64,000 bases of DNA from Zeugodacus cucurbitae (GCF_028554725.1 NC_071669.1:54903001-54967000), one strand, 5' to 3'; positions 37,630 to 50,015 are shown, numbered from the stretch's first letter. Numbers and translations are program-made. Notes: a model not told the origin generated them from the sequence alone.

Positions 37630-38339
37630 TTTAGGTTAGGTTAGGTCGGTTTCAAAGGCTGAAAAAATGGCATGTTTTTTAATATATAGAATCAGATATT
37701 TCATTTAAACAATGCAGCGTATGAAAGGTACATATTTAACCAGTATTTTGTGAAATTTGTATTTAAAATTCCGAAAACTCAGTCGTTGGCACCTCATCTC
37801 CTATGTCGTGTCCAAAAAAGGTCATTCCGTGGACATCATAACTCATGATTGGTTCATCTAAAAACAATAAATCCAAAATATTTCGATAGCACATGGGTAA
37901 ATCTAGTTAATGAACGAAGGAAGAAATAAAATATTTAAAATTTGAATTTTTGACAGAATATTAATAAAAAAAAAACTAAATTTTTTTGTAAAATTTTCGC
38001 CTAATATTGGCTTGAAAAAATAGTTGTAACAAAAATAAAAATGAAATTCCTCATTTATTAACTAGATTTGCAAAGATGTGTGCAAAATTTGAACAAAATC
38101 GCTTCTTTTCGAGAAATCGTGTCCATCGACCTGAACATTTTAGTTTTGAGATGAACGCGTTTAAAGTTTTACATTCGTAATGACGTGGCCTGATGAGCGA
38201 AACATTCAAAGGGTATATCTATTAGAATATTACACGGATTTATTTGATATTTTTGAATAATATTTTAAACATATTGCATTATTTAATAAGAAAACATTTT
38301 TTTTTCCAAATTTTGTAATTTTGAAACCCACCTAAGCCC
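37630..38339. mobile_element. TTAA-type non-autonomous DNA element
   Basis: The right end TGAAACCCACCTAAGCCC is followed by TTAA (38340-38343). The left end near 37630 (TTTTAGGTTAGGTTAGGTCG, then GTTTCAAA) is a diverged reverse complement. The inner phrase ATAACTCATGATTGGTTCAT is shared with 14271-14435, and GAACGCGTTTAAAGTTT resembles the two other TTAA elements at 38618 and 39651. No ORF of note. Confidence 0.5.
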
Positions 38340-38512
38340 TTAAAATCTATTTATCCAAATTGAGTACGTTTAGAATCAATATGGATTTCTACATACTCTA
38401 ACAGTCCGTATTGAGACCAAAATTTATATACACTCCTTTAACTATGTGTATATTGTAATTTCGACAAATTAGTTGTTGTTCTAGGAATCTGTCGTTAAAA
38501 TTTCCTTATAGT

Positions 38513-39482
38513 CTTTTCACACAGGAGCTAATTGATTAATTAACCGGTTGCTGCTCGATTAAATTGCTGATTAAGATCGATTTATCATACAAAATAAAAA
38601 TCGACACTAAATTTTAAGAGGCTATACCAGTGTAACTCATGAAACATTTGGCGATTTCGTGATTTTTTTTTTAAGAAAGTACTCGATCGAATATTTCGAA
38701 GATTTTTGGACATAATAAGGTATATTTTCAGCTATATTTCAATTTTTTTTTTTTCAAAAATATTGAAAAATAACGGAGTTAGGTGCTATCTTCGGAGGTG
38801 CAGAAAAAAAGTTCCCTAAGTGCTGACATGATTCCGGCCGAATGAGTAGCTGAAACCAAAAAAAAAAAATTAAAAAAGTGTATTAAAATTGAAGATTTAA
38901 AAAATGTTGTTTTTTTAGGTAAAAAGATCGTAGGTCATTGTATGGTAAATATATTCAGGAACATACAGTTTAAATTTGATTTAGTCGATCGGTCAATTTC
39001 TCGTTCAGTTATGATGTCAGCAGTTTGGAGAAATGTCGATTCGAGAAAAACGCGTTTAAAGTTTCGACTATGTCGGCTTATGGCTTCGAGTGGTCGCTCT
39101 TTAGAACGCTGCCATTCAAAAACTATTCAAGATACGACCTTACGTTACAGTATATTTTTGAACGTATTAAATATCGAATAAGCAAAAAATAAAAAAATCG
39201 ATTTTTTTGAAAATGTCACACTGGCATTAATTGAATTTTAATCGACTTGAAAATGAAATGCAGCACTGGGACAAAGGCCGTATTTGTAATTATAAACGTT
39301 ACGGTAGATGTCGCTGCTAAAAATTAGCAATCAGCTGATGAAACTTACCAACTGCTTATGAAAAGCAAAAACAAAAATGTAAAACAGCTGATCGGTTAAC
39401 GAGTAGCCGGCAGTGTGAAGAGCAAAAACTGGTTTCTCAATCAAAATTTTCATTGATCAATTAATTTGGCTGTGTGAAAAGG
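38513..39482. mobile_element. Inverted-repeat MITE (family CTTTTCACACAG), copy i, interrupted
   Basis: The left arm starts CTTTTCACACAGGAGCTAAT and the right arm ends TTAATTTGGCTGTGTGAAAAGG, so the ends are inverted. The inner phrases CGACTTGAAAATGAAATGCA and GATGTCGCTGCTAAAAAT recur in copies at 42183-43292 and 62502-62891. A separate element (38618-39226) is inserted within it at a TTAA. Confidence 0.7.
38618..39226. mobile_element. TTAA-flanked element nested in a MITE
   Basis: TTAA precedes it at 38614-38617 and follows at 39227-39230. Removing it and one TTAA restores the sequence seen in the other MITE copies (TTTTAATTGAATTTTAATCG). Inner ends CCAGTGTAAC and GTCACACTGG are inverted; the outer 7-8 bases differ between ends. 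The inside phrase AACGCGTTTAAAGTTTCG is shared with the neighbouring TTAA elements. Piggybac- or Kolobok-type by target choice (inference). Confidence 0.65.
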
Positions 39483-39650
39483 CTATTATTATATTTAAGT
39501 CCCGCCCTAATATTTGTAATAACTAATAATTAATAATATATTTTTAGATGTATATAACTTGTATTTTAAATAAACTATTGTCAAATAATGCCAATGAAAA
39601 GTCTTCTCGCATATCAAAAAAACCTAATATTGCTTAACCTTTAATGTTAA

Positions 39651-40393
39651 GGCAGTAGTCTGCTTTAGAAGCCGAAAAAAATAGTTTTTTTTAGCAATTT
39701 TTTTTGAAAGGGAAGGAAATGACTGCGGTAAACGGAATTTTAAGACAATAGTGTACTATATTTAAGGCTTAAAAAACAATATTTATTATTAAAAAATATT
39801 GTAATTTTTTCAAAGTTGTAAATATTTTTCTGGAGCGCCTGGAGTCTGCACTTGTAAATCGGTGCCGGTGATGGAGGTCGTGCGATGCATCTGAAACAGT
39901 CGAACCAAATTTTTTTTTTTTAATTTTTATAAGTTTCTTTGCTTTATGAACTAAAAAAATACCGAAGAAGTTATAAAATTCCAAAAATTTTCGAAGTTTG
40001 AAAAAAAAATTCAATTTTTTAAGAAAAAAAATTTACTTTAAGTTGTAAAACAAGTAGTTTAAATAATACTTTCGTCCAACTTTTTTAGTTCAAATAGAAG
40101 ATAATTTAATACTGAAGCTAGATCACTTTGGTTTTTTCGATTCTCTATATTCTCTATAATTCTTTTTGCTATCGCCGGCACCGTTTTCTAACACTTGTGA
40201 AAATGAAAACTCGAGAAAGCGCGCTTTAAAGGTCGCACCTGCTCGATGCTCGGCCACTAAAACTGCTCTAGCTTCGAAAATATGTCGAATTGGCCTCTGG
40301 AATTTTAAAGACATATTCTTAGTTAGTTTTGGAAGAGACTTAAAACAAAACAAAAAAATTGATTTTTTGAAGCCTGTAAAGCAGACGACTGCC
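39651..40393. mobile_element. TTAA-flanked element with ~22-bp inverted ends
   Basis: TTAA lies at 39647-39650 and 40394-40397. The left end GGCAGTAGTCTGCTTTAGAA and the right end (reverse complement) GGCAGTCGTCTGCTTTACAG match at 18 of 20 positions. 743 bp with no convincing gene: overlapping short frames on both strands are chance. TTAA targets fit piggyBac or Kolobok superfamilies. Confidence 0.75.
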
Positions 40394-40735
40394 TTAAGCA
40401 TCATCGCTGAAGAGTTTTATAAACTTTTTTACTACATTAGAAGAAATTAATTTAAATTTTCTGTCAAAAAAATTTCAAATTTTTATAAGTTTAATTTAGT
40501 CCAAAAACTCGCTGAATATAACACATGTGTTCAATTTGACAGCTACTCTGACAGTTACCACACTAGGAAATCCTAAAAAGGGGGAAATATTTTGCCCGCC
40601 AGACATTTTATGACATCAAATAAATTTGATATACTGTGGCAAATGCTTTCATTTACATAATCATTATGATGTCCCTTTCATCTTTACCGTATAATATATG
40701 TATACAAACGCCATGAATTACTATTATACACTTAC

Positions 40736-40854
40736 CGAAAGTTTTGACCGCTGACACAATAAAGGAAAAAATTTATGCCATAATTTGTGATGAAGAGCAG
40801 CTGAAAAATGTATTGCAAAATAATGGTGGACTTTTCGTTTCTTGATGTCTGCGA
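40736..40854 (-). CDS. Nested neuropeptide-type GPCR, TM7 exon
   Basis: Minus strand, 119 nt; acceptor CTTTTATTTTGCAG above 40854, donor TTTCG|GTAAGTG below 40736. The peptide SQTSRNEKSTIILQYIFQLL, then FITNYGINFFLYCVSGQNF(R), is a seventh transmembrane helix. The usual NPxxY switch appears as N-F-F-L-Y, a variant shared with insect FMRFamide-type and related peptide receptors (from memory), and the SGQNFR ending leads into helix 8. Starts in phase 0, ends in phase 2, agreeing with both neighbours. A CNMamide-receptor-like protein is the best guess; a search is needed for the exact orthologue. Confidence 0.9.
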
Positions 40855-42084
40855 CTGCAAAATAAAAGGGGAAAAAACAACAAAAACATATTAGGTGTGG
40901 TTGTTTTCGTCTGCGAAAAGATATTTTGCACTGCATATTTTCGAAAGGGAAATTAGCATTTTAATTATTAAAATATTTATTACGTTAGGTCTGTGGCTAG
41001 GCAACTTGAAATTATTAGATTTTAATTTAACAAATTTCGGTTAAAGCCAAAACTTTTTGTTGCCATGCTCGTTCATTTCATCAAATAATTTTTAAGTGAG
41101 CGCATTTTCTTAAGAATTTGTAACAGTTTGACAATCACTGTATATATGCTTATTTCTTTCTTTTCGTCGTCAAGTTGTTGCCACCAAAAGTTTTCGTGTT
41201 AAAATAATGATATTTTATACACAAGTTCCATCACATTCCCACATTTGCAACAAGTGTCGCAAGCGAGGGAGTCTTCTCACTTGCGTGCCACCACCTTCGG
41301 CATTCATATAATCATATTCATATGTGTGAATATTATGAAATGAACAAACTAATTAAGACTAATTACATACAAATTTATGTAAGCAAATTAGAAAGTTCAA
41401 AGCGTCATGTATGCATATGTGTCGGTGTGTCTCTGTGTGTGTTGTAAATGAGTGTAACTTAGTGACAGACTTGTTGCTGTTAAGCGTTGTTAATTTCCTT
41501 CACAGTTGGCAACCATTTGCTGCATAGGCTGGTGCAACTGCAGTTGTTTCATTAAGCATGTGTTATCTGAGATCATCCAGTTCAAATAGGTTCCCCATCT
41601 CTTACAAACTCTTTTCGTTTTTGGAAACGGGAATTAATTGAAGTTGCATATCCAGCATGATTCTTCGGAAATACGTCGGCTTTTGGTTTTGAAAATTTTG
41701 ATCTTTGTCTAAATCCAGAACACAAATTGTGTGGAGTAAAATGCCTTTAGGCTAGTGTAAAGGTGGAGGGAGCTCTTTTTCGTTTATATTTGTGGAAAAA
41801 AATTTCAGACATTTCCTTTAGGCGTGAATAAGAGCTTTAAGATATTGTTTTTTCGATTTTTTTAATTTTAAATTCATAACCTCAATTTGACCGTATATAT
41901 GCATGTATTTAGATTTAGAGAAGGCACATTTTTCTACAAACAATGTTAAACTATATTGGCCTATTCAGCGCATATATGTATATATATTAGCTAACGGTTC
42001 CATGTAACACTTCTAAAAATTGATATCGTTGACTTAACAGATAAGTTTCATCTTCGTTTTTCATAAATTTTGGTAGCTATCTTA
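40855..42084. other. Intronic DNA
   Basis: No gene recognised. Confidence 0.5.
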
Positions 42085-43292
42085 TAGCCTTTTCGCACAG
42101 CCAAAAAAATTTAACACATTAAGGTTATAATTGAGAAGTTTTGCCTTTCGCAAAGCCGGCTACTCGATTAACGATCAGATATTATAGACTTTTCACACAG
42201 GAGAGGGCTTTTCTAATTAGATCAATTAACCGGCCTCTGCTTTATTAAAATGCTGATTAAGATCGATTTACCATACAAAATGAAAAGCTAGTTTTTCACA
42301 ATTTAATCTACATTAATTTAAATAGACTTGAAAATGAAATGCAACTCTGCTATTTGTAATTATAAATACGTTCTTTGTCTGCGAGTTGTTGTTCATGATA
42401 TACGACGGAAGATGTCGCTGCTAAAAATAGCAATCAGCTCATGAAGTTAAGTGGATGTCAAACGACGCACCTAGGCCTTTGGGAGGCCCATTGTGATACC
42501 ACTGGGACTGAGATCCCTCACACTATCGAGTCATCATTGAACCACCCTGTGGTCCTGATAAAGTTCACACAATTTGACATGAGCAACCTCGCCCACATCT
42601 ACGAGAAAACCGCGTCCAATAGTTGCGAATCTTTTCCTATACAGGGCCTTACATCCACACAGAAGATGTGTAATCGTTTCTTCTTCTTATTCTTCTTGGC
42701 AGCTTCTGCAATAATTATTGAAATGTATCCCCAATCTGCTGGCGTGTCTCCCAATCAGACAGTGCCCCGTCAACACCCCTACAGGGGTTCTTGTTTCATT
42801 CTTCTTAAATTTCAATAAGCGACAAGTACGGCTTTTATTCCACTCTGGCCACGTTTGTCTGATTACGGAGCAAGTCGTTACTTGTTTCCATTGTGTATAG
42901 AATAGAAGTATATAGATTCCCTCTTTATTGGCTTCCAACTGCAGTGTGGTGCCCAATCTGGCTAGTTCATATCTGCCACACAGTTCCCAGATATGTCACT
43001 GTGTCCTGGGACCTATTGCAGGTGTATCGTGAAATATGAGGTCATTGTCAATAATAAATCCAAGCATTTTTTCACTATCTTAGAAGATATTCTATGAGAC
43101 TTTCATTATTTTAAAGCCCCTTGACTATCCGAGAATATGAATATTTGTCTGGCGCTAACACTCTTTTTGACAGAACGAGAAGGCTTTCATTCCAGTTTCA
43201 ACTCGATTTGTATTCGATTTAAAACTAATGTAGTAAATAATTGAATAATGACCGGTTAATTGATTAATTAACTCCTGTGCGAAAAGCCTATT
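42085..43292. mobile_element. MITE family CTTTTCACACAG, copy ii plus a half copy, split by a LINE
   Basis: A single arm lies at about 42085-42175 (CCTTTTCGCACAGCC ... GGCTACTCGATTAACG). A second element runs from about 42183 (ACTTTTCACACAGGAG) to 43292 (TTAACTCCTGTGCGAAAAG), with inverted ends. The interior up to 42440 matches copies i and iii (TAGCAATCAGCTCATGAA), after which LINE sequence intrudes until about 43200. Confidence 0.6.
42440..43205 (-). pseudogene. RNase H-bearing LINE remnant inside a MITE
   Basis: Minus strand, several frames: NIHIFSDSQGALK (about 43150-43110, RNase H core with the catalytic D of SDSQ), a block reading SRYTCNRSQDTVTYLG that is a shifted version of the VPGH..I.GN motif (about 43020-42970), LARLGTTLQLEANKEGIY (about 42960-42910), GVLTGHCLIGRHASRLGIHF (about 42790-42730), EEETITHLLCGCKALYRKRF (about 42690-42630). 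The C-terminal Cys/His-rich region is typical of I/R1/LOA-type LINEs. Frameshifts and a TTCTTCTT run near 42678 disrupt it. Confidence 0.68.
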
Positions 43293-45194
43293 AGTCAAAC
43301 TTTCTGAGTTATGGGAACGATTATACATATATTTAATCTACATATATATGGATGAGTGTGGCCTTTACAAGGAACATGTCACCATATACTGAATATAATG
43401 AAATTATGTTCCGACCCTTGAGTGTATCAATCAGTATGTGAAATTCAGCGACAGCAATTAATGGATATCAATTGTCTATCTAAAGGTTTGAATTTAAATG
43501 GATATCTTCGATAAGAAATAATTCATATTATATGGAATTCGTAAATATGCTATAAGAGGTTTGTTTAAAGAATAACGAGAATTTAAAATGTCCCAAATTT
43601 GGAGAGTCAAAGGCTATCCCAAAAATGGATATGAAATTTTTATTTTAAAACTTAAATTCCCGTTATTTTTTGAACACACCTTGTACATGGCATAAGGTCC
43701 AACGTTTCATTTATTATCGAAATAACTCTAAAGATTTCTTACTTCACATTGCTGTATTATAATATTTTACTAAAATTATAATATTTTTTTCTTTTTTCTC
43801 TTTTCAGGTAATGCATAAATTTTACTTCTTTCGTATGATAATCAGAGATTGGTATGACTTTTATTATATTTATATTGAAAAGTATTCATTTATTTATAGT
43901 ATTAGAAACAAAATATTGAAAATAATAGTAATAATAATAGTCAAAGATTTCAGATTTCATAGGGTAATTACCGAATTCGGAATGGTTTTTCTATTGGTTT
44001 CAGGTATAACCTATTATGATCCCATCGAAAATATAGTACAATGATCAGTCTGAGGATGTCTATTGTACACAACTTAATATATTTTCTATAGTTCCGCACT
44101 GAAATAAAATAGTTTAAAGTATGATATTTAAAGAAATGATATTAAAGTAACGCAGCTACTAGAGTTGTATTGTCTTAAGGAAGTGTATTTATCTAATTAA
44201 CTCGTATACCTTAAACGAAGTTCACAAGAAAATCTTGTATATAAGTGACGAAATAGTTCTACTTCTGCACCAAAATTAAATCTAACTAGTTCATATTTTC
44301 TCTGCTGCTAATGTGTAGGGTCATATTGATTGAGTACGTGTGAGTGCTTTATGTCATATTAAAGCTCTTGTATATGACATACTTATATAGCAATAGTTGT
44401 AGCAAGTAATGTGAATATGAGAGACACAAAGAAGTTTGAGAACTATTGATTGCCATGGTGCGTTGACATTGTCATAGAGTACATACTCTACTGCACTGTA
44501 TACATATGTCTGTCTATAACAGAATACATGCCTTTAGTAAAACTTCCCGTTGAACTTTTGTGTTTTCATGACCTTACTTTTTAGATTTTTTATAAACAGA
44601 CGTGTACATATAGATACATATTTATTTATTTCCCTACACTGACCACATTTCTTTATATGCAGACCCATAAATAACACGCATTTATTGCAATATTGTTTGT
44701 ATTTCTATGTACATAGAAGAGCATCTTGCCAAATGTTTGTCAACATTTCTGCTCCATCAAAAGTTGTAGTTCTTCCGCCTAAATTTTATGTCTGTAAATA
44801 TACATATACTATTATATTTCAAAGACTTTCAATAATAACTCACACTCATTCATAAATTTATTGAAATATGCGGTCGCTTTTGTCACTCAAAGCGAAAAAT
44901 TCCATGAATAGATTTGTTTAACTATATTTTGTGTATTCAAAAGAACATAATGAAGCCAAAAATTATAATGAAATAACGCAAGTTTGGAATAGCGTAATAC
45001 AAAGAAAGCATAATGTTTTCGAAGTTTTTAACAAAAGCTAATTTTATAGAATTATTTATTTTTATGCAGGTGAGCAGAGACTTAGTACGGCGGGTGCTCA
45101 ATATCTTTGTTCTAGTATATCCTTAAAAGTTAATTGTAAAATGGATTTATTAAACTGGTAATTAAATAACATATTAATTTTTCAGTTCTTTAAT
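43293..45194. other. Intronic AT-rich DNA
   Basis: A plus-strand open frame at 43811-44044 is AT-driven (many I, Y, K, F codons) and not recognised. No other content. Confidence 0.5.
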
Positions 45195-46353
45195 TATACT
45201 CTCGCACCAAAATTGCGGTGCGAGTATTATAGTTTTGTTCACATAACGATTGTTTGTTTATAGGACCTAAAACAAAACGAGTGAGATGTAGGGTTATATA
45301 TACCAAAGTCAACAGGGTGACGAGTAAAGTTCAAATCCGGATGTCTGTCTGTCCGTCCGTCCGTGCTGTAACTTGAGTAAAAATTGAGATATCTTGATAA
45401 AACTTGGAACACATGTTCCTTGGCACCATAGGAAGGTTAAGTTCGAAGATGGGCGGAATCGGACCACTGCTACTCCCACAAAATAGCGATAACCGAAAAC
45501 ATCTAAAGAGCTATAATGAAGCCATAAATTAATTAATGAAATTTGATACAAGCGATCGTACTAGGAAGGAGCATTGGATGTAATTTTTTTGGGAGGGGTG
45601 ACCCCGCCTCCCAAGTTTTTTGTACATATTTCGTGAACTACTAAATCTATATCAACAAAACTTTGAGAAGTCGTTTTCTTCAGGAACTTCCGTATACAGC
45701 CAAAAAATGGAGAAAATCGGATTATAACCACGCCCACCTCCCATGCAAAGGTTATGTTGAAAACTACTAAAAAGTTTCATACAGTAATGAAACCAGAAAT
45801 CTCGAATTTCATTATAAAGATGGTACGGAAGAGCTGCACTCACAAATTTTAAATGGACGTTGTTTCGCCCACTTATGGGTCAATAACCATATCTCAGAAA
45901 CCATTCGACCAATTTCAATGGAATTCCGTCATAATATCTTCCTGGCTTCCCAATTATATGTTATGAAAATAGTCCAAAACGGTTCACAATCACGCCTACT
46001 TCTCATATACATGACTTTGAAATCGATCTGAATCGTTTACTTTACAATATATAAAATAAGCACTGGTGAAGATATCGGAACAGAGCTTTGCATATATACT
46101 GCATTTATAGTTAAGGGGGTACCTTTCTAAAAATCGCCGAAATCGGACCATAGGTTTTCAAGGCCCCATATATCGAACATGAGGACCTCGGTGCTTCTAA
46201 CCTAATATTAGGGTTTCCAACTTTCAATGGACTTTATACCATATACATATATGACGAATATGTGGGTCAAATTGTGGACTCTATAATATTAAATAAATGA
46301 ATTGCGAGAGTATAAAATGTTCGGTCACAACCGAACTTAGCCCTTCCTTACTT
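45195..46353 (+). mobile_element. DINE-1-like element, copy E
   Basis: Starts TATACTCTCGCACC with a dyad partner GGTGCGAGTATTATA, carries CTGTCTGTCCGTCCGTCC at 45342, and ends with TTGCGAGAGTATAAA, hairpin GTTCGGTCACAACCGAAC and CCTTCCTTACTTTTTT. More diverged than copies A, C and D. No coding capacity. Confidence 0.77.
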
Positions 46354-47157
46354 TTTTTATAATATTTTATTTTTAATATTTAAGTCCCCTTTATTAGAAA
46401 CCCAAAATTAATTTCAATAAGAGTTGTGCTTTGAATTTACCTTAACTTATTTGGAGAATTGAATTTTCGGTTGAAGAAACTCCAACTAAATTGTACTTTT
46501 GTAAAAGTATACTTTAACCATTGGATTTTCTCTGCAATTTTAAAGAATTTAAACTCAAAATTCTATGAAAATAAAGTTTATTTTTAGCTAAAGTACACTT
46601 TAACTAAACTGTACTTTAATAACAGTGTACTTTAATTATTGGATGCTACATGCATTTCTCAACAAAGTGTTCATTCAAGCTCTGTTCGTTATGTGCTTAA
46701 ACAAGTCTCATTCCACGGTTCAATCAAAGCAAAACATTGTTGCCCTTTATTATTTCTTTAACTTTTTTTTCGCACATGAAGAATACGCCTAACATTAAGT
46801 GCACTTGTTTTCCTTCCGCAAATCGGATTGCCAACGCAATGATGTGGGTGTGGGTGTATAAGTGTTAGGTATGAATTGTTATCTCCCGCTCTTAATTAGA
46901 TTACTTTGATGTGCCTGTCGTTACAATCATGATGAATCGTGCAACATACGAGTACGCATGTGTATGTGTTTGGTATGTGTGTATGTGGTCCATGTGTAAT
47001 AAAAATTGGTTAACACCCATTACAACCATTACAACCATTATGACATCATCATATGCTCTGAGCAATGTTGTCAACATTCTGATTGTATTTCTATGACTCT
47101 CTATGGAATTTAAGTAGAATTTCGCATTGTTTTTGTTGTTATTGTTGTTGTACTTAC
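46354..47157. other. Intronic DNA
   Basis: Contains several AAAGT(A)TACTTTAA-type words (46490-46640). No gene recognised until the GPCR exon. Confidence 0.5.
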
Positions 47158-47279
47158 CTCCAAATACGTTTCTATGCGCATCACACAGCTGGGCAAATTG
47201 AGGCAAACGAAAACGGAGGAGACAATTAACAACATCTTGGTTACTTTCCTTTGCGTCGAGCTGTTGATTTTCTGCTTTG
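47158..47279 (-). CDS. Nested neuropeptide-type GPCR, TM6 exon
   Basis: Minus strand, 122 nt; acceptor TTTAATCTACAG above 47279, donor GGAG|GTAAGT below 47158. Completes an Ala codon begun in the previous exon and reads KQKINSSTQRKVTKMLLIVS, then SVFVCLNLPSCVMRIETYLE. A basic stretch leading into a helix with F-x-x-x-N-L-P in place of the usual CWxP is TM6 of a peptide-type class A GPCR; the Pro is the conserved TM6 kink. A second frame stays open through the exon (AENQQLDAKESNQ...) but fails the phase test against the neighbouring exons. Confidence 0.9.
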
Positions 47280-49498
47280 CTGTAGATTAAAGATATTTTG
47301 GAAGGAATTGGGTTTGTAATTAATGAAAGTAGAATTGAGTTGTTATACACAAAAAAAAAAAATTAAAAAAAATTGTCATTGAACTCAAAGCGTATTCTGA
47401 TTGATTCTACTTTAAGTCTGTGGTATTATAGATGATACATATATATCATAATATGCGATTTTAGAACATATAGCTACAATCCAGAAGTCATTGTGTTTCG
47501 AGTATATCGAAAATTTCCATATTTGTAGGTGAGTTTCAATGCAATTTTGGGAGATATTCTGGTCTTAAAGAGTATTCAGTATTGACGATACTAATTTAAT
47601 TGAACAAAATTATCGGATTGTTTTGTTTCTGGATGAGAATATCTGGAGATTGAGGTGATTCTATGAAGTATTTGAAAATTTTCGATATTTGTGGGCGAAT
47701 TTCGAAGTAATTATTGTGATATTCGGGTCTTTAATAGTATTCGAATAATCATATTTAAGTAACAGAACGAAATGATCGGACTGTTTTATTTCTGTACATA
47801 AATGTCGCTTGTGTTTTCTAGGGAATAATCAAAACTATATATCAAAAGTAGATTTGCTTATGCTTTTTCTTAGATCTCGCATTTATATCCAATTTCTCTT
47901 TTTATGGTTTTCATCGTTATACTTGAAGGATAGCTTCTCTTGATAACTCAGCCCTAAATACAAAGACTCCGGTTTCTGTTATAACCTACCATTGCGTGGG
48001 ATTTTTTGGTCCGTATGATAATATTTCTTGAAAAACTTATCCTAAATGGTCCAAAAATATACGAGAACTATTTCTATAGGTTTAAGATTAATCTTATTCA
48101 GGAATTAAAAAATTTCGCTTTGAGAGGCATTGGCAGGATCTTAAACCAGATAGATTAGCCCATCTAATAGAAATTCTTACGAAGTTATTTCCGTCATAAC
48201 CCGACCTTAAAACTACATTTGGAACCTATTGAAAACGACCGGCTCTCAATTCGTCCGCTGAAATTGGAAATCTACAATCAAGGCTTGAATAATGGTCTCC
48301 ATTTCACCGAGACATTTCTGAGATAAAAATAATATTTTTGTTGCTAAAGTCTTCCGGTTCTTTAAATACCCTTCTCGCTATATATTGTTTCAAGTGATTT
48401 TCGTGATTTTAAGAAGCTGGAGTTTATTATTCTCAATTGGACTGATTTAGATTGACCCTAACAAGTAAAGTTAGACTTCCTGGTATTTGTAGATTTTTCC
48501 TGGCATTATCCTCAGCAGAATAGAGAGACCCCCTCACTCACTCACTCTTCGTTAACAATCTACCTCCTACACTGTTATTAGCTGCCCCTTAATACTCATA
48601 CACATACACCTAACGGTTTCTCATTGATTCAGCTGGACAGATAAACGTCACAAAGCATTGCTTTGAAATGCCATTTTCCAACTCAATACCGTTGAATAAT
48701 ATGTATGGATGTGCGTGTGTGGATTACAATGGTGTATTCGACATTTCCGTCTCCAATTGTGCTGCGTGTGTGTGTGTGTGTGTGTGCATAATTGAAGCGA
48801 ATTAAACCGTTGACAATTTTCTGTGACCGTCACTGTATGTTCTATTGTCTCCACTGTCTGTAGGTGGTTGGAGTTCTTTGTTTCGTTGGAAATGACAAAG
48901 ACGCACAAAAACAACAATTTCAGTTGTAAACATGTGACGAAAATAAATTGCATGTTGCATTCGATTATTACAAAAACAAATAAAATATATGTTTTATATT
49001 TTTTTTGAGATTTTTAGTGTTTTTTTACTTTAACCACCAATGAATGACACATTTGTTAATGGACTTATAAATACGTGTACTTATAAGCTTATTTTTTTAT
49101 AAGCTTTTAACAACAAACGCGAAATGAGATTATCTAAAGTACTCACGCACTCACATACGGACTGTCCATTTAAGAGTTATTCAATTGGGTTTCAATAAAA
49201 AATCATATTTTCTGGTGAATTTTTTCCGGTTACTCAGCATGATTATTGCAATATTTTATTTGTTCAATTCATCATTGGAAAAGCCACAGAAACTCATTAA
49301 AGCAGAAGGAGTCACTGTTCCAAATGATGATTTACATGTAATCACATACACCACTAACTGTGATAACAATTTAAATAAATATATTTATTTCGTGAATTTC
49401 ATATTTTTGTTTCGGTTTTTGGTTTTGGTTTTTTGCCGAAATCAATTTATTGATATCCATCATTTATTCCCTGCGGACAAATATGCTGTATCACTTGT
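47280..49498. other. Intronic DNA with a (GT)n microsatellite
   Basis: A (GT/CA) run occurs at about 48763-48788. A 137-codon plus-strand frame at 49185-49598 crosses the transposon boundary at 49504, so it is not an ancestral gene. Nothing else recognised. Confidence 0.45.
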
Positions 49499-49559
49499 CA
49501 GTGCACAGTGGGCTAGAAGGTGGGCAAAAGCGGCCAAAACTAAAAAATTGATCAAATTC

Positions 49560-50015
49560 GTTCGAAAATCCTTACTCGGGGATTTTCGGGGTCGCTGATT
49601 ACGAATCTGAAGTTAGTTTTTAAAAATTCAAAATGGCGGATCCAATATGGCGGACGACTTTTTTAAAAAATCATCGAGTTCACTTGCAAATGGTTACTCG
49701 GGGGTTTTTGGGGTCGCTGATTACGAATCTGAAGTTAGTTTTTGAAAATTCAAAATGGCGGATCCAATATGTCGGACGAAAAATTAAAAATTCATTGGAT
49801 TCGCTCGAAAATCGTTAGTCGGGGGTTTTTGGGGTCGCTGAACACGAATCCGGTATTATTTTTCCAAAATTTAAAATGGCGGACGACTTTTGAAAAAACT
49901 TAACGTATTCGTCTGAAAATAGTTACAAGGGGGTTTTCGGGGTCGCTGATTACTAATCTGAAGTTAGTTTCTAAAAATTCAAAATGGCGGATCCAATATG
50001 GCGTATCAATCAATA
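49560..50015 (+). repeat. Subterminal tandem repeat, 4 units of about 108-122 bp
   Basis: The core GGGGTCGCTGA occurs at 49588, 49710, 49831 and 49939. Each unit also has ACGAATCTGAAGTTAGTTT or a variant and AAAATGGCGGATCCAATATG or a shortened form. Lies only inside the left arm of the transposon. Confidence 0.85.

Noticed and set aside
37634..37652. TTAGGTTAGGTTAGG-like run suggesting insect telomeric repeat
   Set aside because: Only about two to three units, and flies lack TTAGG telomeres; it sits at the diverged end of a TTAA-type element.
46901..47350. 149-codon minus-strand frame overlapping the GPCR TM6 exon
   Set aside because: It crosses both splice sites and uses a frame that does not match the phases of neighbouring exons; the other frame gives a clear TM6.
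49185..49598. 137-codon plus-strand frame
   Set aside because: It spans the transposon boundary at 49504, so it cannot be a conserved gene.
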